Origin: Flavobacteriales bacterium UBA1531
Lineage (GTDB): Bacteria > Bacteroidota > Bacteroidia > Flavobacteriales_D > Sanyastnellaceae
Direction: 5' to 3'
DNA length: 10,443 nucleotides
Assembly: GCA_002323795.1 (NCBI GenBank)
Contig: DCPZ01000102.1
Location: 1 to 10,443 of the forward strand
Shown: in pieces, positions 1-5,684 of the stretch
Numbering within the stretch: position 1 is the first letter of the stretch
How the letters are laid out: each line of letters starts with the position of its first letter
Notes under the pieces: generated by a model
The model's input: the letters and a program-made list of their open reading frames with translations, nothing else
Told to the model about the DNA's origin: nothing
The model's database searches: none
Made by a program: the position numbers and the translations under genes

Positions 1-1113
1 AGCCTTGCCATGTGGAGTTTGTTTTCTCTCCTCCGCAGGGCAATCGACCGTCGATGGGCCAGGGATACTGTGTTGATTCTGATCACGTCCTTGTGGTTCA
101 TTTATAGCCGTAAAATCATGCCAGATGTCTTCAGCTGCAGCCTGGTCATCATTGGCACACACCTCCTCGTGATTAGTTGGGGAACGAAAAATCGCACTCG
201 AAAAGTCCTAGGGTCTTTGCTCGCATCTTGCGCCATCATTCTGGGTTTGCTGTCCAAATTGCCCGCTGGAATCCTCCTCTTAGGCATGCTTCCATTTCTG
301 CCCAAGTTGCTGCCCAATCCACGCTACCTCTGGACGTTTGCCTGGTTCATTCCTGGTGTAGTCTTGGTGACGTACTGGTACTACTTCTGGGTCCCCCATC
401 TCGTAACAGACTACGGTTTTTGGCATTTTTTCATGGGCAAATCCATCGGAATCGGAGCCCAGGAACTCGCCACCCATTGGCAAATTGCTGCCATGCACAT
501 CATTGACCATGCCCTAAAGTTCATCGGATTTGGATGTTTCTTGGCCGGGTTGGTGTTGCTTTTTCGAACGGGGCAACGGCGTGTACTCTTGGCCCTGCTT
601 TGTGCCTTTTTTGGCCTCGCCATTGTTGCCATAAAAGCCGGTGACACTTTCGTTCGGCACGATTACTACATTTTGCCTTTTGTTCCATTTATGGCCATTG
701 CAGCAGCATTTACAATTCAAAAAATCCCCATGCGCCGCTGGCGTGTGGCCGCATTGGCACTGGTCATGCTGGAGGGACTTGCCAACCAAGCCCATGATTT
801 TTTTCCGTCCTCCGATCAACGCGCAATTCTGAGTCTCGAATCGGCCCTGGATGAGGTCTCGCGTCCCGAAGACTTGATCGTGATTAACTGCGGTCCGTCA
901 CCCACACCCATGTATTTTGCGCATCGAAAAGGCTGGGTGCTCAGCGGGGTTGAAATTGAATCATCCCGACGGGAACTCATCCTAAAAGGGGCCACGCATA
1001 TCGTTTGGCTCCAGCAATTATGGAAATCTGGACCTCTACCAGAGGGACGAGTCCAATCATCTGCGGATTCGCCTTGGTCCATTGAATCACTCATTCCGTC
1101 CGCCCAAGATTAA
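1..1113 (+). CDS. Membrane glycosyltransferase-like protein, C-terminal part (truncated by window edge)
   Basis: The frame is open from the first base to the TAA at 1111-1113, so the ATG at 10 is probably internal. About 370 residues are visible. The first two thirds are strongly hydrophobic, with roughly seven to eight predicted membrane segments. A His-Asp-Tyr-Tyr-Ile-Leu-Pro-Phe stretch just before the last hydrophobic segment resembles the '(H/P)YY..P..P' region of ArnT/GT39-type polyprenyl-phosphate-sugar transferases. The last 95 or so residues are a soluble tail. Members of that family are usually 450-600 residues long with their catalytic acidic residues in the first periplasmic loop, which would lie outside the window. 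The family assignment therefore rests on topology and one motif. The likely role is transfer of a lipid-linked sugar at the outer face of the inner membrane. A strong hairpin lies just downstream. Confidence 0.6.
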   Translation, partial: SLAMWSLFSLLRRAIDRRWARDTVLILITSLWFIYSRKIMPDVFSCSLVIIGTHLLVISWGTKNRTRKVLGSLLASCAIILGLLSKLPAGILLLGMLPFLPKLLPNPRYLWTFAWFIPGVVLVTYWYYFWVPHLVTDYGFWHFFMGKSIGIGAQELATHWQIAAMHIIDHALKFIGFGCFLAGLVLLFRTGQRRVLLALLCAFFGLAIVAIKAGDTFVRHDYYILPFVPFMAIAAAFTIQKIPMRRWRVAALALVMLEGLANQAHDFFPSSDQRAILSLESALDEVSRPEDLIVINCGPSPTPMYFAHRKGWVLSGVEIESSRRELILKGATHIVWLQQLWKSGPLPEGRVQSSADSPWSIESLIPSAQD

Positions 1114-1124
1114 ATTCCAAGGTG

Positions 1125-1151
1125 CCCCGTCTTCACTCGTGAATGACGGGG
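1125..1151 (+). terminator. Strong hairpin after the glycosyltransferase-like gene, possible terminator
   Basis: The arms CCCCGTC (1125-1131) and GACGGGG (1145-1151) pair perfectly, and TTCAC (1132-1136) pairs with GTGAA (1139-1143) inside them with one bulged T. The stem starts 11 bases after the stop codon. There is no T-run directly after it; the nearest T-rich stretch (1165-1173) lies about 14 bases on, so this is either a weak intrinsic terminator or an mRNA 3'-end stabiliser. Confidence 0.45.
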
Positions 1152-1220
1152 GACCCGCGGACACTTTGCTTTTCAATCTTTGAATGGATTCAAGGAATCC
1201 CGTGTCTATTCGTTTCAGAC

Positions 1221-1228
1221 TAATTTTG
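1221..1228 (+). promoter_or_regulatory. Bacteroidota -7 promoter box four bases before the start codon
   Basis: TAATTTTG matches TANNTTTG at all six fixed positions and is followed by four bases and the ATG at 1233. In this phylum transcription starts about three to five bases after the box, so the transcript would begin almost at the ATG. No clear -33 TTG sits at the usual spacing. A perfect 6-2-6 palindrome, TTGAATGGATTCAA (1180-1193), lies upstream and could be an activator or repressor site. Confidence 0.5.
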
Positions 1229-1232
1229 TACC

Positions 1233-2294
1233 ATGCGGAATTCCTCCTCCCTCTTGTTTCTTTTTGCGCTGCTCATTACCCGTTCGACGTTTGCCCAAAC
1301 CTTGGATGACTTGGAATTTGGAACGCCCGAAAGCCTTGATATAGCCACATGGAATATCGAATGGTTTCCAAAAAATGGAACCGCAACCATCGACCGCGTC
1401 AAAGCCATTGTTCAAAACTTGGAAATCGATCTTTGGGCCATCCAAGAAATCGACGATACAACGGTGTTCAAAGGCATGATTGAAGATCTGGAAAGCTACG
1501 ACTACATCCTTATGGATGGGTGGTTTGGCGGACTCGTATACGTTTATAATTCCAGTGAAATTGAAGTGCTTGATGCATTTGAAATTTACACCGAATCCCC
1601 TTTTTGGAGTCCATTGCCTCGCTCCCCCCTAATCCTTCACTTCGCGTTCAACGGTGAGCCATTCTATGCCATCAACAACCACTTCAAATGCTGTGGCAAC
1701 GGCACCATCAACTGGTCGGACGACGGCGATGAAGAGATGCGCCGACGCGAAGCCTGCGTGTTGATCAATGAATACATCCAAAACGAACTCCCGGATGACC
1801 GAGTCATCATTCTCGGCGACTTGAATGACCTGATCGAAGAAGGGCCCGCCAACAATGTGTTTGAGCCATTCCTTGAATTGCCTGAGGATTATCTTTTTGC
1901 AGACATGCCTATTGCGCAAGGCCCAAGCTCAGGCTGGTCTTTCCCTGGATGGCCATCGCACCTAGATCATTTACTCATCTCCGATGAACTTTTTACTGAC
2001 TTCAATGCTCCCAGCACACAAGTGGCCTGCCTCGACATCGCTGCCCACATGTCCGGGGGATGGTCAGAGTACGATTACAACGTCAGTGATCATCGTCCCG
2101 TTGCCATGCATCTCATGGTCACACCTCTGACGATTTCATCGGCACCAAACTCAACCGAGATCGCTGAATTGCTCCACATCTCGGACCTCATGGGACGCAT
2201 CTGCAAATACGCTCCCAACAAAGCCTTGCTCTATCACTTTAGCGATGGTTCGGTTCGAAAACACATCAGCTGGAGTAACAAAGCTCCATATTGA
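1233..2294 (+). CDS. Secreted endonuclease/exonuclease/phosphatase-family protein with T9SS-like C-terminal tail
   Basis: This is a secreted member of the DNase I-like metallohydrolase fold, likely a nuclease or phosphodiesterase. Residues 1-21 form a signal peptide ending in Phe-Ala-Gln. Family motifs appear in order: Thr-Trp-Asn-Ile-Glu-Trp (39-44, with metal-contacting Asn and Glu), Ile-Gln-Glu-Ile (70-73), Asn-Asn-His-Phe-Lys (148-152), Gly-Asp-Leu-Asn-Asp (195-199), His-Leu-Asp-His-Leu (243-247) and Ser-Asp-His-Arg-Pro (285-289). All expected catalytic residues are present, so it should be active. Residues 311-350 look like a type A T9SS sorting domain: an Asp-Leu-Met-Gly-Arg strand, then a strand ending Ser-Asp-Gly-Ser-Val-Arg-Lys. 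It would cross the outer membrane by T9SS and be released or anchored. The substrate cannot be read from the sequence. It faces the J-KTSC gene tail to tail. Confidence 0.85.
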   Translation: MRNSSSLLFLFALLITRSTFAQTLDDLEFGTPESLDIATWNIEWFPKNGTATIDRVKAIVQNLEIDLWAIQEIDDTTVFKGMIEDLESYDYILMDGWFGGLVYVYNSSEIEVLDAFEIYTESPFWSPLPRSPLILHFAFNGEPFYAINNHFKCCGNGTINWSDDGDEEMRRREACVLINEYIQNELPDDRVIILGDLNDLIEEGPANNVFEPFLELPEDYLFADMPIAQGPSSGWSFPGWPSHLDHLLISDELFTDFNAPSTQVACLDIAAHMSGGWSEYDYNVSDHRPVAMHLMVTPLTISSAPNSTEIAELLHISDLMGRICKYAPNKALLYHFSDGSVRKHISWSNKAPY

Positions 2295-2342
2295 GTGCAG
2301 AGCTCGAGTGCCATGATAATAGGCGCAGTGTGCAATGCTTTT

Positions 2343-2792
2343 TTATTCCGCCTCAACCGTCGCTTTGGACTTGCGGTAAAGGAAGGAATTGAAGATGTTG
2401 CGTCGCGCAAATCGTTGCACCTTATCTGCGTTTACGAGCTTGGTGAACAACGCCTTATTGACCCCGAAATACTCATAGGTCGATCCGTCTGTAAACTTCA
2501 ATTCCAGCAGCAAGCTCTTGTGCTGCATGTCATCGATGAAGGCATTCTCAATGGTATCTGTGTATTCCGCGAGGCCCTTGGCAATGGTTGCTGGAGCAAT
2601 GCTGATAAGAAACGCGTACCCGTCGGTGATTTGGCGTGTCATCTCCTCTGCCTCTTGCGCCTTGGCTTCGTCCAAAACATGTTTGTCCGGATGCCATTCC
2701 TTCACCAGCTTTCGGTAGGTCTTTTTGAGTTCGCTCAGCTCGATCTCTCCCTCCACTTCAAACAACTTCTTATACGCATTGATCCGCTTCAT
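2343..2792 (-). CDS. J-domain protein with C-terminal KTSC domain
   Basis: This 149-residue cytoplasmic protein combines two domains. Residues 1-65 form a J domain with the diagnostic His-Pro-Asp at 34-36 between helices II and III, which in this family stimulates the ATPase of Hsp70 (DnaK). Residues 88-145 match the KTSC pattern: alternating hydrophobic residues, then Phe-Thr-Asp-Gly-Ser-Thr-Tyr-Glu-Tyr-Phe-Gly-Val (100-111), then a helix. KTSC domains are small and poorly characterised, with suggested links to nucleic acids. There is no glycine-rich or zinc-finger region, so this is a specialised type III J protein rather than DnaJ itself. The KTSC part may select the client delivered to DnaK. 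The gene appears to stand alone. A possible promoter lies about 100 bases upstream (TACTTTCG at 2893-2900, minus strand), beyond which is the terminator of the preceding lipoprotein gene. Confidence 0.8.
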   Translation of the reverse strand: MKRINAYKKLFEVEGEIELSELKKTYRKLVKEWHPDKHVLDEAKAQEAEEMTRQITDGYAFLISIAPATIAKGLAEYTDTIENAFIDDMQHKSLLLELKFTDGSTYEYFGVNKALFTKLVNADKVQRFARRNIFNSFLYRKSKATVEAE

Positions 2793-2892
2793 TCTGATCG
2801 CTTTTATGGGTCCTTTGGATTTTCCCTGTCTTGATGCGCGCTATTCGATCATGGGAACGAACGATTCTTCGACATCCCTTCAAACGCGGACG

Positions 2893-2900
2893 CGAAAGTA
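2893..2900 (-). promoter_or_regulatory. Possible -7 promoter box for the J-KTSC gene
   Basis: On the minus strand TACTTTCG differs from TANNTTTG at one fixed position. It lies about 100 bases upstream of the J-KTSC start and downstream of the lipoprotein terminator, so it is well placed to restart transcription. No convincing -33 element is visible; a TTTTG lies 23 bases upstream, longer than usual. Confidence 0.25.
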
Positions 2901-2924
2901 GCACCATTCTTTTGGAACTTGATC

Positions 2925-2960
2925 AAAAAAAAGAGTCTACACCCGAACGGGTGCGGACTC
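2925..2960 (-). terminator. Rho-independent terminator of the lipoprotein gene (probably bidirectional)
   Basis: GAGTC (2933-2937) pairs with GACTC (2956-2960), and CACCCG (2940-2945) pairs with CGGGTG (2948-2953), separated by one wobble and one mismatch. Read on the minus strand, the stem is followed directly by eight T's (2925-2932). A four-T run on the other side (2961-2964) allows weaker termination on the plus strand. The stem begins 20 bases past the lipoprotein stop codon. Confidence 0.85.
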
Positions 2961-2980
2961 TTTTCATGCCTCAAGCTTCT

Positions 2981-3412
2981 TCAGAGGGTGAGTTCGAGTG
3001 CCTCGCACGTATTGGCCTGGAAATTGACAATGCCACTCCACACGACAAATCCCGCGTCATCGATGACCTCGTATTCTGCCGCGTAAGAAGTAACTAGGCC
3101 TAGGTCTTTCGTAGCGGTGATGGATGCGGCCTGACCACAATCAGGAGCCCCGTTCCAAAACATGGATACCGCCTGCGAACCAACCAACTGTCCGTCCACA
3201 TAAAAAGAATATGCAGTCGCGAACTGTCCCTTTTCAATTGCTACCTCCTCACCATACCAAAAGACAACTTTGCCTTCAAACGTACACGAACCATCATTGG
3301 TATCTGCATCGGAGTTCCAATTAACTGCATTTTGGTCCGTACACCCCTCCGTCTTGCACCCTGCGAGTAGTAACACAGACGCACAAATTGAGTAGAAAAA
3401 CAAGTTCTTCAT
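2981..3412 (-). CDS. Small lipoprotein of unknown function with a GCTD-type cysteine motif
   Basis: The 143-residue product starts with a lipoprotein signal peptide: Met-Lys-Asn, a hydrophobic core, and lipobox Leu-Ala-Gly-Cys with the lipidated Cys at residue 19. The mature part opens with Gly-Cys-Thr-Asp-Gln-Asn-Ala (23-29) and closes that module with Asn-Asp-Gly-Ser-Cys (39-43), a Cys-flanked motif common in exported Bacteroidota proteins; Cys24 and Cys43 probably form a disulfide. The remaining 95 residues look like beta strands, and Cys92 and Cys136 could form a second disulfide. It is predicted to sit in the periplasm or on the cell surface. No enzymatic motif is seen and I cannot name a function. 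It has its own terminator, and a 50-base gap separates it from the hydrolase gene upstream. Confidence 0.75.
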   Translation of the reverse strand: MKNLFFYSICASVLLLAGCKTEGCTDQNAVNWNSDADTNDGSCTFEGKVVFWYGEEVAIEKGQFATAYSFYVDGQLVGSQAVSMFWNGAPDCGQAASITATKDLGLVTSYAAEYEVIDDAGFVVWSGIVNFQANTCEALELTL

Positions 3413-3462
3413 CGTTTCTCTTTTGAGTTGATATTAACACTGCAAGGAAACACCTTAACAAA

Positions 3463-4695
3463 CTAAAATGGAACATCTTCAAAGGAGAGGCCGCTCGCAC
3501 GATCAAACAACTCCAGCATCATCTCTTCGGCCTTCTTATCCGGCGGTCCTCCTTCTACGCGTTTGAAACCATAAGGCTCGGTGGGGCCGCGCTCGAGCAA
3601 ATCAAAGCGAAATATGTAATCATCTGCATTTTCAGCGCGCCCAGAGAATGTACCGAAGCGAAGATCATTCAATTGCAATGCACCATCGCTTCTGCGCACC
3701 GCATTGAGGTATCCAGCACTGAACCATCGAAGAACGGCAATGGTCTCATCTGAGTCCATGTTATAGAGCAGTTCATACCCTTTGCTGACCGGCTGAAAAT
3801 GCACTGGGATTTCATCGAAGATCGAATGCTGGGCCAACAAAAACGAATCCCCCGTATCCACCACAACATTCCAAAGCACATTATTGAATATGGTCGGAGT
3901 GATTAAAAATCGTTGATGGCTATGCCCTTGATCGTGAAGTGCGTCAGCTACTGTGCGCTGAACCTGTGTGAAATTCGCCACCGTAATGGCCAAATAAAGG
4001 CAACTCCAACTCAATCCTAGAAGGTTCATCAGCCGCCGACGGGAATCGTTCCGCGCAAATCGCGTCGCGACAAGCAAGCAAAGGATAAAAGGCAACGTGT
4101 AGAGCGGATCTACCACAGAAACGGTTCCCCATGCGACGCGCTGATTGGAAAACGGCGCATAAACCTGGGTTCCATAGGTCGTGAAACAATCGAGCAAGAC
4201 ATGGGTCAAGAAACCCCAAAAAAACAACAGAACCCAACCCTTCAAATCAGCTTCTGGAGCCTTCCAATTTCCAGTAAAATACCGGCGTTGACCATGATGC
4301 CAGAGCCAGCAAGCAACCAGCGGAATGTAGATGGCCATGGCCCACCACGTACCCGGCGCAAAAATTTGAATAAGAAAATTCACCACAAACCCAACAACTA
4401 CCGCTGCTAGTGCCTTGGTGCACATCGCCAACCCTGCGTGGTAACGGCTGTGGTACAATCGATTGGTCAACCAACCTATCGCCAAAGCACCCAAAACGCA
4501 GAAAAGCAGGGAATGGCTGATGCCACGATGAAACGCGAGGTTATCCAACTCGCTTAGGAAGTATTTGCCCAACACATCCATATCCGGAATGGTTCCGGCA
4601 ACAGCCCCCCAAATCATGGCTCTGTTGCCTATGCGCCGACCCAAGACAACCTCGCCGACGGCAGCACCCAACACAATTTGAGAGAGAGAATCCAT
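3463..4695 (-). CDS. YdjM-like membrane-bound metal-dependent hydrolase (DUF457 family)
   Basis: The first 40 residues have the family signature (Met-Asp-Ser-Leu-Ser-Gln, then Gly-Ala-Ala-Val-Gly-Glu), followed by Ile-Pro-Asp-Met-Asp (36-40) and His-Arg-Gly-Ile-Ser-His-Ser (56-62), the probable metal ligands. A second ligand cluster is His165 and Asp169 in Thr-His-Val-Leu-Leu-Asp, followed by Asp196. Residues 1-245 contain about six membrane segments; residues 250-410 are a soluble domain. The E. coli namesake YdjM is about half this length, so this belongs to the longer form with the extra C-terminal domain. Family members are annotated as inner-membrane hydrolases, but no substrate is established. 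The gene lies 59 bases downstream of the Fur-like repressor on the same strand and has its own promoter-like box just before the ATG, so it may be read both with the repressor and independently. Confidence 0.8.
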   Translation of the reverse strand: MDSLSQIVLGAAVGEVVLGRRIGNRAMIWGAVAGTIPDMDVLGKYFLSELDNLAFHRGISHSLLFCVLGALAIGWLTNRLYHSRYHAGLAMCTKALAAVVVGFVVNFLIQIFAPGTWWAMAIYIPLVACWLWHHGQRRYFTGNWKAPEADLKGWVLLFFWGFLTHVLLDCFTTYGTQVYAPFSNQRVAWGTVSVVDPLYTLPFILCLLVATRFARNDSRRRLMNLLGLSWSCLYLAITVANFTQVQRTVADALHDQGHSHQRFLITPTIFNNVLWNVVVDTGDSFLLAQHSIFDEIPVHFQPVSKGYELLYNMDSDETIAVLRWFSAGYLNAVRRSDGALQLNDLRFGTFSGRAENADDYIFRFDLLERGPTEPYGFKRVEGGPPDKKAEEMMLELFDRASGLSFEDVPF

Positions 4696-4699
4696 GATT

Positions 4700-4707
4700 C
4701 AAAGTTC
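4700..4707 (-). promoter_or_regulatory. Near-consensus -7 box four bases before the hydrolase start
   Basis: On the minus strand GAACTTTG matches five of the six fixed positions of TANNTTTG and is followed by exactly four bases and the ATG at 4695. The same geometry is seen at three other genes in this window, which raises the weight of this imperfect match. A short palindrome CTAGG-CT-CCTAG (4720-4731) lies just upstream. Confidence 0.35.
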
Positions 4708-4754
4708 GGTTGCACAACTCTAGGCTCCTAGTGCCAAAAGACGATGTTATGCGC

Positions 4755-5135
4755 TCAATTCGAGCACAACTCGCAATGACCTTTGAGCAGAATCTGAGAT
4801 TCCATCACTTGCAAGTTCTCAGGCGCATCCAGCGTTACTTCAAAATCGAGGCAGCGCACTTTATCGCACGAAACACATTGAAAATGCGGATGACTGTGCA
4901 GGTGCAATGTGTCCGAACATGAATGACACCTTGCATAGTATTTTATACTATCATCACCTGAAAAAGAATGCACCACGCCGTCGTCTTCAAGTCTATCAAG
5001 CAGCCGATAAACAGTTGTTTTATTGACCCCTTCATCCATTCTACAGAGTAACATCTTAGCAGAGAGGGCCTCTTTTGGATCACGAAAGGCTACGAGTATT
5101 CTCTCTACTGTTTTTGTTCTGCGCTGAACCCCCAT
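4755..5135 (-). CDS. Fur/Zur-family metal-responsive transcriptional repressor
   Basis: The 126-residue protein has the two Fur domains. Residues 1-60 form the winged helix, with recognition helix Asn-Lys-Thr-Thr-Val-Tyr-Arg-Leu-Leu (38-46) matching the family's 'N.(A/T)TVYR.L' pattern. Residues 65-126 form the dimerisation and metal domain, with His-Leu-His-Ser-His-Pro-His (78-84), Cys87/Cys90 and the C-terminal Cys121/Cys124 pair expected to hold structural zinc, plus extra Cys70, Cys73 and Cys95. The N-terminus starts right at the first helix, supporting this ATG. Metal specificity cannot be read directly. Its neighbours, a MerC-like protein and a YciC/ZigA-type GTPase, favour a zinc-sensing (Zur-like) role over iron. 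It is divergent from merC with a palindrome between them, so it probably represses both itself and the merC operon. Peroxide-sensing PerR is less likely given this context. Confidence 0.85.
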   Translation of the reverse strand: MGVQRRTKTVERILVAFRDPKEALSAKMLLCRMDEGVNKTTVYRLLDRLEDDGVVHSFSGDDSIKYYARCHSCSDTLHLHSHPHFQCVSCDKVRCLDFEVTLDAPENLQVMESQILLKGHCELCSN

Positions 5136-5139
5136 TCGT

Positions 5140-5147
5140 CAAATTTA
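5140..5147 (-). promoter_or_regulatory. -7 promoter box of the Fur-like repressor gene
   Basis: On the minus strand TAAATTTG is an exact TANNTTTG match, ending four bases before the ATG at 5135. It abuts the 19-bp palindrome, sharing base 5147, so a bound repressor would cover this promoter. The predicted transcript starts at or next to the ATG and would be leaderless. Confidence 0.5.
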
Positions 5148-5165
5148 ATGCAACTAAGTTGCGTT
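5147..5165 (+). promoter_or_regulatory. Probable Fur/Zur-family operator (19-bp palindrome)
   Basis: AATGCAACTAAGTTGCGTT is a 9-1-9 inverted repeat with one mismatched pair (T5149 against G5163). This is the length and 9-1-9 style symmetry of Fur-family boxes. It lies in the only intergenic gap between the repressor gene and the divergent merC gene, touching the repressor's -7 box on one side and containing the TTG (5159-5161) of merC's putative -33 element on the other. I found no second full copy in the window. Confidence 0.7.
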
Positions 5166-5188
5166 TGATGTTCTTTGCGTTAATTTCG
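5159..5188 (+). promoter_or_regulatory. Putative promoter of the merC-GTPase operon
   Basis: A TTG (5159-5161) lies 19 bases before TAATTTCG (5181-5188), which differs from TANNTTTG at one fixed position. The spacing fits the Bacteroidota -33/-7 arrangement. The start site would be near 5192, giving a leader of about 16 bases. The -33 TTG lies inside the palindromic operator, so repressor binding should block this promoter. Confidence 0.4.
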
Positions 5189-5207
5189 CTCTTCAAATTT
5201 AAGCACC

Positions 5208-5612
5208 GTGCCATCCCTTTCCATAAAATCTGATACCATCGGAGCAGCTGCGAGCTTTATATGCATGATTCACTGCATAGCAACGCCGTTTATTTTTATT
5301 GCCCAAGCATGCACGCATTCTTGTTGCAGCTCGGCACCTAGCTGGTGGAGAGCCATTGATTTCGCATTCTTAGTCATATCGGGATTGGCCGTACTACAAT
5401 CCTTCAGGTCCAGCTCCTCGACCGTCGTTCGGATTTCTCTTTGGGCCGCTTGGGGTGCTTTGACCTGTTCGATACTGCTTGAAAACTTCTACCCCGCATT
5501 GTTTGCGGAATGGATTAAATATTCAGCCGCGACGGCACTGATTGGCACCCATTTCTACAACATGAAGTTTTGCCATTGTGCATCAGAAGACTGCGTTATC
5601 CATCGTGATTGA
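5208..5612 (+). CDS. MerC-domain inner-membrane protein (probable metal transport)
   Basis: The 134-residue protein has about four hydrophobic segments and the MerC hallmark Cys-Met-Ile-His-Cys at 19-23 inside the first one. In mercury-resistance MerC the equivalent cysteines, together with C-terminal cysteines, bind the transported ion. A second cluster (Cys35, Cys39, Cys40) lies in the first loop, and the tail carries Phe-Cys-His-Cys and a final Cys129. The start is GTG at 5208; the next in-frame ATG is inside the first membrane segment, so a later start is unlikely. No merA, merR, merT or merP is visible nearby. Instead the gene sits under a Fur-family operator and precedes a zinc-type GTPase, so zinc or another divalent metal is a more likely substrate than mercury. 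It probably forms an operon with the GTPase gene, 72 bases downstream. Confidence 0.75.
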   Translation: MPSLSIKSDTIGAAASFICMIHCIATPFIFIAQACTHSCCSSAPSWWRAIDFAFLVISGLAVLQSFRSSSSTVVRISLWAAWGALTCSILLENFYPALFAEWIKYSAATALIGTHFYNMKFCHCASEDCVIHRD

Positions 5613-5684
5613 TAGCTTGTTGATCATCTGCATAACTTGCGTTCGCATCGAGAATCAAATCTCCATGTGAAAATCGCCTCCAAT

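Noticed and set aside
2295..2834. 179-codon plus-strand frame after the secreted enzyme gene
   Set aside because: It is the reverse-strand shadow of the J-KTSC gene, whose minus-strand product has clear domain motifs.
5208..5612. Mercury-resistance operon
   Set aside because: Only a MerC-domain gene is present; no mercuric reductase, MerR, MerT or MerP is visible and the context is Fur/zinc-type.
5637..5643. TTGCGTT, a half-site of the palindromic operator, upstream of the GTPase
   Set aside because: The other half does not match, so it is not a credible second operator.
5637..5684. TTG start adding 16 residues to the GTPase
   Set aside because: The added residues are polar and precede the conserved G-domain strand; the ATG at 5685 is the natural family start.
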